Below, piece after piece: positions 18,027 to 27,791 of a stretch of 64,000 bases of DNA. Source of the stretch: Microvirga flocculans ATCC BAA-817 (GTDB taxonomy: Bacteria > Pseudomonadota > Alphaproteobacteria > Rhizobiales > Beijerinckiaceae); assembly GCF_000518665.1 (NCBI RefSeq), contig NZ_JAEA01000011.1, positions 62,001 through 126,000 of the forward strand, written 5' to 3'. The notes under the pieces are model-generated. The model was given only the letters and a program-made list of their open reading frames with translations. It was not told where the DNA came from and ran no database searches. Each line of letters opens with the position of its first letter. The first letter of the stretch is position 1. A program made the translations under genes and the position numbers.

Positions 18027-19078
18027 CAGGCGATCTCCAGCTCGTGCGGGCCGAGCCCGGCGAAGTATTGCTCGATGGCTTTCCTGTCGACGGCCTCGAT
18101 CGAATCGGGGCGCCAGAGGGGCCTGTTGTCCTTGTCGATCAGGACCGCCCGGACGCCCTCGTAGAAATCCTTGCCGTCCCCGATGCGCGAGACGATCCGG
18201 AACTCGGTCTTCATGGCCTCCTCGAAATCGAGGGAGCCGCCCCGCCGGACCTGCTCGAAGGCGATGCTCATGCTCGTGGGCGACTTGGCGCGCATGCCTG
18301 CGGCGGTCGCGGCGGCGAAGGCCGATCCCCCGGCTGCGGCCTCGTCGAGACGCTTGAGGATCGCTGCGACGCTCTCGCAGGAAAAGCAGGCATCGATCGT
18401 CGCCCTCTCCGCCTCCAGCGGCGCGGGGCCCGGATCGGCGGCCAATCGCGCCAGCGCCCTGTCCACGGGTTCGCCCTCGACAAGGGTCTCTCGCAGGGCC
18501 GGAAAGCTCTCGCTCGCCACCGCATGGGTGGCAAGGCCCAGCATGACGGCATCCGCCTGCTTCACCCGCTCTCCCGTGAGAGCCAGATACATTCCCATCC
18601 GGCCCGGCAGGCGCGGCAGGGCATAGGTCGCGCCGACATCGGGGAAGAAGCCGATGCCGACCTCCGGCATGGCGAAGAGATAGCGCCCGCCTGCCACCCG
18701 GTGGGAGCCGTGCAGGGACACGCCGACGCCACCGCCCATGACGATGCCGTCGATGAGGGAAACATAGGGCTTCGGATAGCGCTTGATGCGGATGTTGAGC
18801 TGGTATTCCTCACGCCAGAAGGCGAGCGCCTCGTCCTTCTCCCCGGCTTTCAGGAGGTCCGTCAGCCGCCGGATGTCGCCGCCTGCGCAGAAGGCCTTTT
18901 CGCCCGCGCCCTGGACGACGACTCGCGTTACGGACGGGTCCTGCGCCCAGGCATCGAGCGCCCGGCGCATCTCGCGGACCATGGTGAGAGTCAGGGCATT
19001 GAGCGCCTTGGGACGGTTGAGCGTGATGAGGCCGGCCTTCCCCTGCTTTTCGCAGACGACTTCGACACTCTCGTCCAT
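18026..19078 (-). CDS. 3-hydroxyisobutyryl-CoA hydrolase (enoyl-CoA hydratase family)
   Basis: Crotonase-fold thioesterase of valine catabolism. The 350-residue length and the block MPEVGIGFFPDVGATY (with the Glu and Asp used by this subfamily) distinguish it from ordinary enoyl-CoA hydratases of about 260 residues. The oxyanion-hole segment is FCAGGDIR. GGAG 6 nt before the ATG at 19078 supports the start over a longer reading. It is divergent from hemB and coupled to the DUF6163-like gene. Confidence 0.9.
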   Translation of the reverse strand: MDESVEVVCEKQGKAGLITLNRPKALNALTLTMVREMRRALDAWAQDPSVTRVVVQGAGEKAFCAGGDIRRLTDLLKAGEKDEALAFWREEYQLNIRIKRYPKPYVSLIDGIVMGGGVGVSLHGSHRVAGGRYLFAMPEVGIGFFPDVGATYALPRLPGRMGMYLALTGERVKQADAVMLGLATHAVASESFPALRETLVEGEPVDRALARLAADPGPAPLEAERATIDACFSCESVAAILKRLDEAAAGGSAFAAATAAGMRAKSPTSMSIAFEQVRRGGSLDFEEAMKTEFRIVSRIGDGKDFYEGVRAVLIDKDNRPLWRPDSIEAVDRKAIEQYFAGLGPHELEIA

Positions 19079-19174
19079 GGAACACTCCTTTGTTTCATTT
19101 CGGCTTAAAACAAGACCGGGGCCAGCCGTCAATGCATGGCTGGTTTGACGGCGATCTTCCATGGATCGGGCTAA

Positions 19175-20308
<1,134 letters not shown>

Positions 20309-20360
20309 CCGTCAGGCGCAGAGCGGGCCCTTCCGCGTGTTCGGCTCAAGGCTCCCCGGA

Positions 20361-21692
20361 ATGTGGCGGCTGGCCGCATTCCTGCTGGCCTCGGGCCTTC
20401 TGTCCGCCTGCACCGTTGCCATCGACGCGGAGCAGACGCGGGTCTGCCGCTCCGCCCTCCCGGCCCTCAACCCTGGAGGCGTCATCACCGTCGAGCGGGT
20501 GCGCGAGGGACCGGTCCCGAGAAGCCTGCGGATCGATTATAGCGTCGCCTCTGCGGACCGCCCCGTGCTGGAGCGGTTCGCCATCTGCCAGTTCGCCGCC
20601 GAAGGGCTCTCGCCCAACAAGGCGGAGCTGACGGGCCTCGGCACCGAGGAGGGCCCCCTGTCCGGAGCCAGTCTCTACCTGCTGAAGCGCTACTACCTCG
20701 ATACGCCCGAAGGCATGGCAGGCGATCCCGGCAGCCGTTCCGCCGCGGATGTGGCCGAGATCCCGCCGGCGGCGGCCTATTGGCTGCAGCAGGTGCTGGT
20801 GAGCCTGCCGAGAACGGCCATCTACGCCCTGCTCTCCGTGGCCTTCGCCCTGATCTTCGGCCTGAGCGGCCGGATCAACCTCGCCTTCGGCGAACTCGCC
20901 GCGATCGGCTCGGCAGCGACCATCGCGGGCGCCTCGATCGCGCTGGGCTCCGGCGCGACCTCGCCGTTGACCGGGCTGGCGGCCGGGCTGGCGGCGGCCC
21001 TCTTCGCAGGCGCCAGCCACAGCGCCGTCGGCGGGTATTTCACCATCGGCCGGATCACAGCCGCGAGTTCGCAGCCGAGCCTGATCGCGACGGTCGGGCT
21101 TTCCCTCTTCCTCATGGAGTACCTGCGGCTCGTGCAGAGCCCCGTGACCGTCTGGCTGCCGCCGATCTGGTCCGAGGCGTGGCCCTTCGCCCGCGCCCAG
21201 GATTTCCTCGTCAGCCTGACACCGATCACGGCAGTCACCACCGGCATCGGCGCAGCCGCCGCCACGAGCCTTCTCTGGCTCGTCCAGACCACAAGCTTCG
21301 GGCGCGCGTGGCGCGCCTATGCGGACGACCCGAAGGCGGCCGCACTCTTGGGCGTCAACGGACCCCGCCTCCTCATTCAGACCTTGGCGCTGGCCGGAGC
21401 CATGGCGGGCCTTTCGGGGATGCTGATCGTGGCGCAATACGGCGGCCTGGGCTTTGCCGGCGGCTTCCAATACGGACTCAAGGCGCTGATCGCCGCCATC
21501 ATCGGCGGGATTGGCTCCATCCCCGGCGCAATGTTAGGAGGTTTCGCCGTGGGCTTGTTCGAGACCCTGTGGTCGGCGTATCTGCCCATCGAGCTTCGCG
21601 ACATGGCGCTCTACGGGGCCCTTGTCGTATTCCTGATCTTCCGGCCCGGCGGCCTGCTGGGCTTCAGAGATCCCACACCAAGACCCGTTTAA
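20361..21692 (+). CDS. LivH-type permease with lipoprotein-like N-terminal domain
   Basis: A 443-residue protein with two parts. Residues 1-17 are a signal peptide with lipobox LSAC (C17), followed by a roughly 120-residue soluble domain. From about 145 it is a branched-chain amino-acid ABC permease (LivH type) with about eight membrane segments and the helical loop GRAWRAYADDPKAAALLGVN that contacts the ATPase. No ATPase, LivM or binding protein lies nearby. The start at 20361 fits the signal peptide; an upstream reading lies within hemB. If C17 is lipidated, the topology is unusual for a permease; the segment may instead act as a first membrane helix. Confidence 0.82.
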   Translation: MWRLAAFLLASGLLSACTVAIDAEQTRVCRSALPALNPGGVITVERVREGPVPRSLRIDYSVASADRPVLERFAICQFAAEGLSPNKAELTGLGTEEGPLSGASLYLLKRYYLDTPEGMAGDPGSRSAADVAEIPPAAAYWLQQVLVSLPRTAIYALLSVAFALIFGLSGRINLAFGELAAIGSAATIAGASIALGSGATSPLTGLAAGLAAALFAGASHSAVGGYFTIGRITAASSQPSLIATVGLSLFLMEYLRLVQSPVTVWLPPIWSEAWPFARAQDFLVSLTPITAVTTGIGAAAATSLLWLVQTTSFGRAWRAYADDPKAAALLGVNGPRLLIQTLALAGAMAGLSGMLIVAQYGGLGFAGGFQYGLKALIAAIIGGIGSIPGAMLGGFAVGLFETLWSAYLPIELRDMALYGALVVFLIFRPGGLLGFRDPTPRPV

Positions 21693-21722
21693 GGGCGTAT
21701 AATAACAAGTACGGAGGACAAC

Positions 21723-22964
21723 GTGGCCGATTACGCCATCACCATCGAAGACATCCGACGCGCGGCCGAGACGATCCGGGGGCAGGTTCTGCGAACGCCC
21801 CTCGTTCCCGCGCCGCGCCTGTCTCAGCTCACGGGCGCCACCGTCTGGGTGAAGCACGAGAACATGCAGCCGACAGGCTCCTTCAAGGAGCGCGGCGCGG
21901 TGACGAAGCTGGAAAGCCTGAACGCGGAGGAGCGCAAGCGCGGCGTGATCGCCATGTCGGCTGGCAACCATGCGCAGGCCGTGGCCTATCACGCCCGCCG
22001 CCTGGGCATCCCGGCCACCATCGTGATGCCGGAGAGCGCCCCGCTAGTGAAGGCGGAGAACACCCGTGCCTACGGCGCACGGGTCATCCTGTACGGCGAA
22101 ACCCTCTACGAATCCGCCGACCGCGTCCGCGAGATCATCGCGTCGGAGGGGCTCGTCCTCGTCCATCCTTACGACGATCCGAAGGTCATGGCCGGACAGG
22201 GCACCATCGGCATGGAGATGTTGGCGGACGCCCCCGACCTCGACCAGATCATCGTGCCCATCGGCGGCGGCGGCCTGATTTCCGGCATCACCGTGGCGGC
22301 AAAGGCCCTGAAGCCCTCCATCGAGATCATCGGCGTGGAGGCCGCCCTCTATCCTTCCTTCATCAACGCCATCCGCGGCGAGCACCGGCCCATCGGCGGC
22401 GCGACGCTGGCTGAAGGCATCGCGGTCAAGACGGTCGGCCAGCTTCCCCTGCCCATCGTCCGCGACCTCGTCTCCGACATCGTCACCGTCGAGGAACCTC
22501 TGATCGAGCGCGCGGTGAACGCCTATGCCACCCTCCAGCGGACCATGGCCGAGGGCGCTGGCGCGGCGGGTCTCGCCGCCATGCTGGCGCAGCCCGAGCG
22601 TTTTCAGGGCAAGCGCGTCGGCCTCGTGCTCTGCGGCGGCAACATCGACGCGCGGATCCTGGCATCCGTGATGGTGCGCGAGCTCGAGCGGGACGACCGC
22701 ATCACCTCCTTCCGCATCACCTCCCATGACAGGCCGGGCCTTCTCGGCCGGGTGGCGAGCCTGCTGGGCAACATGGGCGCCAACATCCTCGAAGTCTCCC
22801 ATGGCCGCCTGTTCCTCGACGTGCCGGCCAAGGGCGTTTCCATCGACATCACTATCGAAACCCGCGACAGGAAACATACATTGGAGGTATTCGAGGCGCT
22901 CGCGGCCGAGGGGCTCGCGCCGCAGCGCATCGATTCCCGCTGCCTTCCGCAGACCGCTCATTGA
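21723..22964 (+). CDS. Threonine ammonia-lyase with C-terminal ACT domain
   Basis: PLP enzyme deaminating threonine (and serine) to 2-oxobutyrate. The PLP lysine is in PTGSFKERGA, the phosphate-binding loop is PIGGGGLISG, and residues about 330-410 form a single ACT regulatory domain (FRITSHDRPGLLGRVASLLG). The 413-residue length and single ACT domain fit the TdcB-like long form more than the twin-ACT biosynthetic IlvA. It starts with GTG, with GGAGG 6 nt upstream, 30 nt after the permease gene. Confidence 0.92.
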   Translation: MADYAITIEDIRRAAETIRGQVLRTPLVPAPRLSQLTGATVWVKHENMQPTGSFKERGAVTKLESLNAEERKRGVIAMSAGNHAQAVAYHARRLGIPATIVMPESAPLVKAENTRAYGARVILYGETLYESADRVREIIASEGLVLVHPYDDPKVMAGQGTIGMEMLADAPDLDQIIVPIGGGGLISGITVAAKALKPSIEIIGVEAALYPSFINAIRGEHRPIGGATLAEGIAVKTVGQLPLPIVRDLVSDIVTVEEPLIERAVNAYATLQRTMAEGAGAAGLAAMLAQPERFQGKRVGLVLCGGNIDARILASVMVRELERDDRITSFRITSHDRPGLLGRVASLLGNMGANILEVSHGRLFLDVPAKGVSIDITIETRDRKHTLEVFEALAAEGLAPQRIDSRCLPQTAH

Positions 22965-22974
22965 GGAGACATCG

Positions 22975-23454
22975 ATGGTCAACCGACCCTACCCGCCGAC
23001 CCTGAACTACCCATCCTACGAGGCGGGCAGGTTGACGGAGGGCGTCATCGCGCGGCGCTTCTGGGCCTACCTGATCGATCTGGTCGTGATCGCGCTCTGG
23101 GTCGTGCTGATCTCCATCGGCATCTTCTTCCTAGGGATCATCACTCTCGGCCTCGGCTGGGGGCTGTTCTTCGCGCTGCCCCTCACGGCGCTGATCTTCA
23201 TCGTCTATAACGCGGTGACCATCGGCGGCGCGGCTCAGGCCACGGTCGGCATGCGCACCATGGGCCTGCGGGTGATCGACCCGCAGACGGGGCGCGGCGT
23301 GTCGCCGTTGGCCGCCGCCGTGCACGCGCTCTTCTTTTATGTCGCGATCTCGACCTTCCTGCTCTGGGCCTGCGACGTGCTGATCGGCTTCGTGCGCGAC
23401 GACAGGCGCTTCATCCGCGACCTGCTCACGGGCATGATGGTGGTGAGGGCCTGA
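22975..23454 (+). CDS. RDD family membrane protein
   Basis: A 159-residue RDD-domain protein with the usual three membrane segments (about 35-55, 58-80 and 118-140). The conserved Arg is at the domain start (ARRFWAYLIDLVVI). VGMRTMGLRVIDPQTG follows the second helix and RDDRRFIRDLLTG closes the domain. Starts 10 nt after the threonine deaminase stop. RDD proteins are poorly characterised; no function can be assigned. Confidence 0.88.
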   Translation: MVNRPYPPTLNYPSYEAGRLTEGVIARRFWAYLIDLVVIALWVVLISIGIFFLGIITLGLGWGLFFALPLTALIFIVYNAVTIGGAAQATVGMRTMGLRVIDPQTGRGVSPLAAAVHALFFYVAISTFLLWACDVLIGFVRDDRRFIRDLLTGMMVVRA

Positions 23455-23482
23455 GCCATGGGGCGGAGAGGATCCCATAAGC

Positions 23483-23592
23483 CCTCATCCTGAGGAGGTC
23501 GCGTCAGTGACCGTCTCGAAGGACGAGGGCGTTTCCAGCGCTCTCTGGAGACTCCTTCGAGACGCAGACTGCGTCTGCTCCTCAGGATGAGG
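23483..23592. repeat. Long imperfect palindromic repeat between the RDD gene and bpt
   Basis: The outer arms, 23483-23497 and 23578-23592, are perfect 15-bp inverse complements. Inner parts also pair: cgtctcgaagga near 23511 with tccttcgagacg near 23553. The whole forms a 110-nt hairpin. Similar tcatcctgaggag and tcgaagga palindromes are widespread between genes in related genera (general knowledge). No coding content; it has no transposase or target duplications. Confidence 0.75.
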
Positions 23593-23731
23593 TCGAGAGG
23601 TGTGACGCGATCTTTCAGCGCACGACCACGCCTCCGCAGCATCCGCCCACTTTTCCTGGACGCGGCTGACACCAATGTTATCCTTGGAGCGTTGAATCAG
23701 CGCTCAAGGTTTCTCCACAAGGCTTTCCCGC

Positions 23732-24478
23732 TTGACGAGCCAGCCCCGCGACGCACCGCAATTCTACCTCACCTCGCCATCCGCATGCCCCTATCTGCCG
23801 GGCAAGGAGGAGAGAAAGGTCTTCACGCATATCGTGGGGCGGCGCGGGCGCGAGCTGAACGAGATCCTCACCCAGGGCGGCTTCCGCCGGTCGCAGACCA
23901 TCGCCTACCGCCCCGCCTGCGAAACCTGCCGTGCCTGCGTCTCGGTGCGGGTACTGGTGGACGAGTTCGAGCCCTCGGGCAACCTGAAGCGCGTTCTGAA
24001 GGACAATGCCGACCTGATCGGCACCGCCCTGCCCAACCGCCCGACATCGGAGCAATACTCCCTGTTCCGCCGCTACGTGGACACCCGCCACGCGGATGGC
24101 GGCATGGCCGACATGACCATGCTCGACTATTCCATGATGGTCGAGGACAGCCACGTGGACACGACCTTGATCGAGTATCGCCGGCGCGGCATCGACAGCG
24201 ACATCACGGGCAAGGGAGAAGGCGACCTGATCGCCGTCAGCCTCACCGACGAGATGAGCGACGGCCTCTCCATGGTCTATTCGTTCTACGAGCCCGAGAT
24301 GCAGGACCGCAGCCTCGGCACCTTCATGATTCTCGACCACATCCGCCGCGCCAGAGCGATGGGGTTGCCTTACCTCTATCTCGGCTACTGGGTCGATGGC
24401 TCCAAGAAGATGGCCTACAAGGCCCGCTTCAGGCCGCAGGAGCGGCTCCTGCCGCACGGCTGGGTGCGGGTCGGCTGA
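23732..24478 (+). CDS. bpt: Aspartate/glutamate leucyltransferase (arginyl-transferase family)
   Basis: Bpt/ATE-family enzyme that adds an amino acid to N-terminal residues, feeding proteins to ClpS/ClpAP by the N-degron path. The 248-residue protein has the Cys cluster [14 protein letters not shown] near residue 58 and the acyltransferase block [20 protein letters not shown]. The start is TTG at 23732, chosen because [14 protein letters not shown] matches family starts; AAGG lies upstream. It ends the hemB-to-bpt run. Confidence 0.9.
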   Translation: MTSQPRDAPQFYLTSPSACPYLPGKEERKVFTHIVGRRGRELNEILTQGGFRRSQTIAYRPACETCRACVSVRVLVDEFEPSGNLKRVLKDNADLIGTALPNRPTSEQYSLFRRYVDTRHADGGMADMTMLDYSMMVEDSHVDTTLIEYRRRGIDSDITGKGEGDLIAVSLTDEMSDGLSMVYSFYEPEMQDRSLGTFMILDHIRRARAMGLPYLYLGYWVDGSKKMAYKARFRPQERLLPHGWVRVG

Positions 24479-24505
24479 GCAAACGGGCAATCAATCGTAG
24501 GTTTT

Positions 24506-24540
24506 TCATCCCGGATGTTCGCTTCATCCGGGATGACTTT
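24506..24540. terminator. Bidirectional terminator between bpt and parC
   Basis: Perfect 12-bp stem (24506-24517 with 24525-24536, loop ttcgctt). It has ctttt on its plus-strand side and aaaaa/gttttt opposite, so it can serve both convergent genes. Confidence 0.8.
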
Positions 24541-24550
24541 CCGGTGAGCC

Positions 24551-26797
24551 TTACTCCCCGAACCTGTTCGACTTCGGGAAACCCTTCGGCGGCAGGCGGC
24601 CGGCTTCGGTGCGGTTGCCGAGCCAGTCGCGCAGATCCTCCTTGGCGACCGTCCAGGTGCGGCCCGAGGTGTCCTTCCAGGTCAGGCCTTCCTTCAGCTT
24701 GAAGACCTTGGCGTCGGCGACGCCGCCGTCCTTGTAGCGCTGGAGGCGCACGCCCTTGCCGCGGGTCATCTCCGGCACCTGGTTGGCCGGGAAGATCAGC
24801 AGCTTGCGGTTCTCGCCGATGATGGCGACATGATCGCCCTCGGCCTCGGTGCAGACCACCATCTTGGCGGGCGCGTCGAGGTTGAGGATCTGCTTGCCCT
24901 TGCGGGTATTCGCCGTGATGTCGTCCGTCGGGACCACGAAGCCGCGGCCGTCCGTGCCCACCACCAGCAGCTTCGAGCCTGCCTTGTAAGGGAAGGCCGC
25001 GATGAAGTCCGCCCCCTCCTCCAGGTCGACCATGAGGCGGATCGGGTCGCCGAAGCCGCGCCCGCCGGGAAGCTTGGACGCATCGAGCGTGAAGAAGCGC
25101 CCGTTATCCGCCACCACGACGATCTTGGATGTCGTCTCGGCGAAGAAGGCCGTCTTCAGCGCATCGTCGCCCTTGAACTGCACGCCCGAGAGATCGGCCT
25201 GATGGCCCTTCATGGCGCGGATCCAGCCCTTCTCGGACACGATGACCGTAATCGGCTCGCGCTCGATCATGGCCTCCGCGAAGTCGATGTCGGACGTATC
25301 CGGCGCCTGATCGAAAGTGGTGCGGCGGCGGCCCAGCTCCGTCTCGGGACCGAAGGTCTTGCGGACCTCCTTGATCTCCCAGGCGACGGTCTTCCACTGC
25401 ACCTTCTCGGAATCGAGCAGGTTCTCAATCTGGGCCTTCTCGTCCTGCAGGCTCTTCTGCTCGCGCTTGAGCTCCATCTCCTCGAGCTTGCGCAGGCTCC
25501 GCAGGCGCGTGTCGAGAATGGCGTTGGCCTGGACCTCGGTGAGCTTGAAGACCCGCATCAGCTCCGCCTTCGGCTCGTCCTCCTCGCGGATGATTTTGAT
25601 CACCCGGTCGAGGTCGAGATAGACGATGAGCAGGCCGCCCAGGATCTCCAAACGCCTGTCGATGGCCGCCAGCCGGAACCGCGAGCGGCGGATCAGCACC
25701 TCGCGGCGATGGTCGAGCCATTCGCGCAGGCACTCGGCCAGGCCCAGCACCTTCGGCACCTTGCCGCCCGCGAGCACGTTCACGTTCATGGGCACGCGGC
25801 TCTCCAGCTCGGTGAGCTTGAAGAGCGATTCCATCAGGATGATCGGATCGACCGTCTTGGCGCGGGGCTCCAGCACCACGCGGATGTCTTCGGCCGATTC
25901 ATCGCGCACGTCTGCGAGCAGCGGCAGCTTCTTCTCCTGCAGCAGCTCGGCGATCTTCTCGATCAGGCGCGACTTCGGCACCGCATACGGAATTTCGGTG
26001 ACGACGATCTGCCAGCTGCCGCGACCCAGCTCTTCCTTGTGCCAGCGGGCGCGCACGCGGAAGGAGCCGCGCCCCGTGGTGTAGGTCTCGACCATGGAGG
26101 CCGGAGAATCCACGACGATGCCGCCGGTCGGAAGATCGGGACCCTGCACGAACTGCATGAGCTGTTCGGAGGTGGCGCTCGGCTTGGCGATGAGATGCAG
26201 TGCCGCATCGCAGAGCTCGGCGGCGTTGTGCGGCGGGATCGAGGTCGCCATGCCGACCGCGATGCCCTGCGAGCCGTTGGCGAGCAGGTTCGGGAAGGCG
26301 GCGGGCAGCACCACCGGCTCCTCGTTGGCCTGATCGTAGGTCTCGCGGAAATCGACGGAATCCTCGTCGATACCCTCCAGCAGCAGCCGGGCCACTTCGG
26401 TCATGCGCGCTTCGGTGTAGCGCATCGCCGCCGCGCCATCGCCGTCGATGTTGCCGAAATTGCCCTGCCCGTCGGCCAGCGGATAGCGCTGGGCGAAATC
26501 CTGCGCCATGCGGACCAGCGCCTCGTAGATCGACTGGTCGCCGTGCGGGTGGAACTGACCCATCACGTCGCCGACGATGCGGGCGCATTTCTTCGGCGCC
26601 GACTTGGGGTCGAGCTTCAGGAGCCGCATGGCGTGCAGGATGCGGCGGTGGACAGGCTTCAACCCGTCGCGTGCGTCCGGCAGCGCCCGGTGCATGATGG
26701 TGGAGAGCGCATACGCCAGGTAGCGCTCCTCCAGGGCGTCCTTGAGATTGATGTTCTCGATCTCGCCGCCTGACGGTGGATTGACCGGCTTACCCAT
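24551..26797 (-). CDS. parC: DNA topoisomerase IV subunit A
   Basis: Breaks and rejoins DNA to unlink daughter chromosomes, partnered with ParE. The 748-residue protein has catalytic Tyr Y127 ([11 protein letters not shown]) and the ParC-like arrangement [15 protein letters not shown]. At the fluoroquinolone position equivalent to E. coli ParC Ser80 it shows Gln (Q88), while E92 matches Glu84. The C-terminal region carries beta-pinwheel blades. It lies 66 nt downstream of recO. Confidence 0.95.
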   Translation of the reverse strand: MGKPVNPPSGGEIENINLKDALEERYLAYALSTIMHRALPDARDGLKPVHRRILHAMRLLKLDPKSAPKKCARIVGDVMGQFHPHGDQSIYEALVRMAQDFAQRYPLADGQGNFGNIDGDGAAAMRYTEARMTEVARLLLEGIDEDSVDFRETYDQANEEPVVLPAAFPNLLANGSQGIAVGMATSIPPHNAAELCDAALHLIAKPSATSEQLMQFVQGPDLPTGGIVVDSPASMVETYTTGRGSFRVRARWHKEELGRGSWQIVVTEIPYAVPKSRLIEKIAELLQEKKLPLLADVRDESAEDIRVVLEPRAKTVDPIILMESLFKLTELESRVPMNVNVLAGGKVPKVLGLAECLREWLDHRREVLIRRSRFRLAAIDRRLEILGGLLIVYLDLDRVIKIIREEDEPKAELMRVFKLTEVQANAILDTRLRSLRKLEEMELKREQKSLQDEKAQIENLLDSEKVQWKTVAWEIKEVRKTFGPETELGRRRTTFDQAPDTSDIDFAEAMIEREPITVIVSEKGWIRAMKGHQADLSGVQFKGDDALKTAFFAETTSKIVVVADNGRFFTLDASKLPGGRGFGDPIRLMVDLEEGADFIAAFPYKAGSKLLVVGTDGRGFVVPTDDITANTRKGKQILNLDAPAKMVVCTEAEGDHVAIIGENRKLLIFPANQVPEMTRGKGVRLQRYKDGGVADAKVFKLKEGLTWKDTSGRTWTVAKEDLRDWLGNRTEAGRLPPKGFPKSNRFGE

Positions 26798-26863
26798 GCG
26801 TGGAAATCCTCAACTGCGAATCGCTTCTTATCATCTGAAATGAGAACATAACAGAAACAAACC

Positions 26864-27595
26864 TCATTCGTCCCCAGCCGTGGCCAGTGCGACGAAACGC
26901 GCCCGCTCCTCCGGCGCCCGCCGTCCCTGGGGGGCGAAGACGTTGTGATGCAGGAAGAAGTCCGTGAGCGCAAATCCGTCCCGGATATCCTCCTCCCGGG
27001 GCCGATTGGCCCTGGTCTGGCCGATCAGGAAGCCGGGAAGCCTGAGCAGCCGGTCCTTGTAGGGCTCGCCGGCTTCGGCCGAGACGGCCCGTCCGCTTCG
27101 GGGCGAGACGTAAGCGAGGTCCCGTTCGCTTCCCGTGGCGGCGCAGCGCGCGAGATCCAGCCCGAAGCCGAGCTCGGTGAGCATGGCGAGCTCGAACCGC
27201 ACGAACAGCGCGGGGGCGAGGTCCGGGTCGTCCAGGTGGTCCACCAGCACCGTGAGGGTCTCGAACAGGGCGAAATGCGGATCCCGCTCGGGGAAATAGC
27301 GCAGGAGATGGGCCAGGGTCGCCAGGCCGTAAAGGGCCATGGAGGAGCCCATGAGCCGTGCGGCCCGCAGCTCCAGACCCTCGACCTGATAGGTTCCCAG
27401 ATGCTCGTCGAGCCGCGCCCGCCAGGTGGCCTGAACGGTGTTCCCGGGTTGCAGCACGGCCTGGAGGCTCTTCGAGCGCCCGCCCTGGACGAGGCCCAGA
27501 TGGCGGCCGTGATCGCGCGTCATCAGCTCGAGGATGACGCTCGTTTCCCCATGTTTGCGGACGCCGAGAACGACGCCTTCGTCAGTCCAATGCAT
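26864..27595 (-). CDS. recO: DNA repair protein RecO
   Basis: RecFOR-pathway mediator that helps load RecA on SSB-coated DNA. The 243-residue protein has the N-terminal OB-fold start MHWTDEGVVLGVRKHGETS and the helical C-terminal part with ELGFGLDLARCAATG. The start at 27595 fits family length; an upstream reading overlaps the divergent region. It stands before parC rather than directly after era. Confidence 0.92.
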   Translation of the reverse strand: MHWTDEGVVLGVRKHGETSVILELMTRDHGRHLGLVQGGRSKSLQAVLQPGNTVQATWRARLDEHLGTYQVEGLELRAARLMGSSMALYGLATLAHLLRYFPERDPHFALFETLTVLVDHLDDPDLAPALFVRFELAMLTELGFGLDLARCAATGSERDLAYVSPRSGRAVSAEAGEPYKDRLLRLPGFLIGQTRANRPREEDIRDGFALTDFFLHHNVFAPQGRRAPEERARFVALATAGDE

Positions 27596-27791
27596 CGGTC
27601 GCGGGCGCCTTCGGCGAGTGGCTTCCTGAACCTGGGATATATGGATCCGGTCGGCTTTTCGCCATGTTTTCCAACGATATCGCACAACTGCTAAGATTCG
27701 GTTGTGGAAGCTGGACCAGTCCCTCGGCGGAACCAATGCGGTACCTTGGCATTGTCGATGACCCTAACGCGCAGATGACGAATTGAGGATC

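Noticed and set aside
23455-23731. Insertion-sequence remnant
   Set aside because: The long inverted repeat lacks transposase coding and target duplications; a dispersed palindrome explains it.
24830-26773. Plus-strand frame of 647 codons opposite parC
   Set aside because: Shadow of parC, with no recognisable domain and biased composition.
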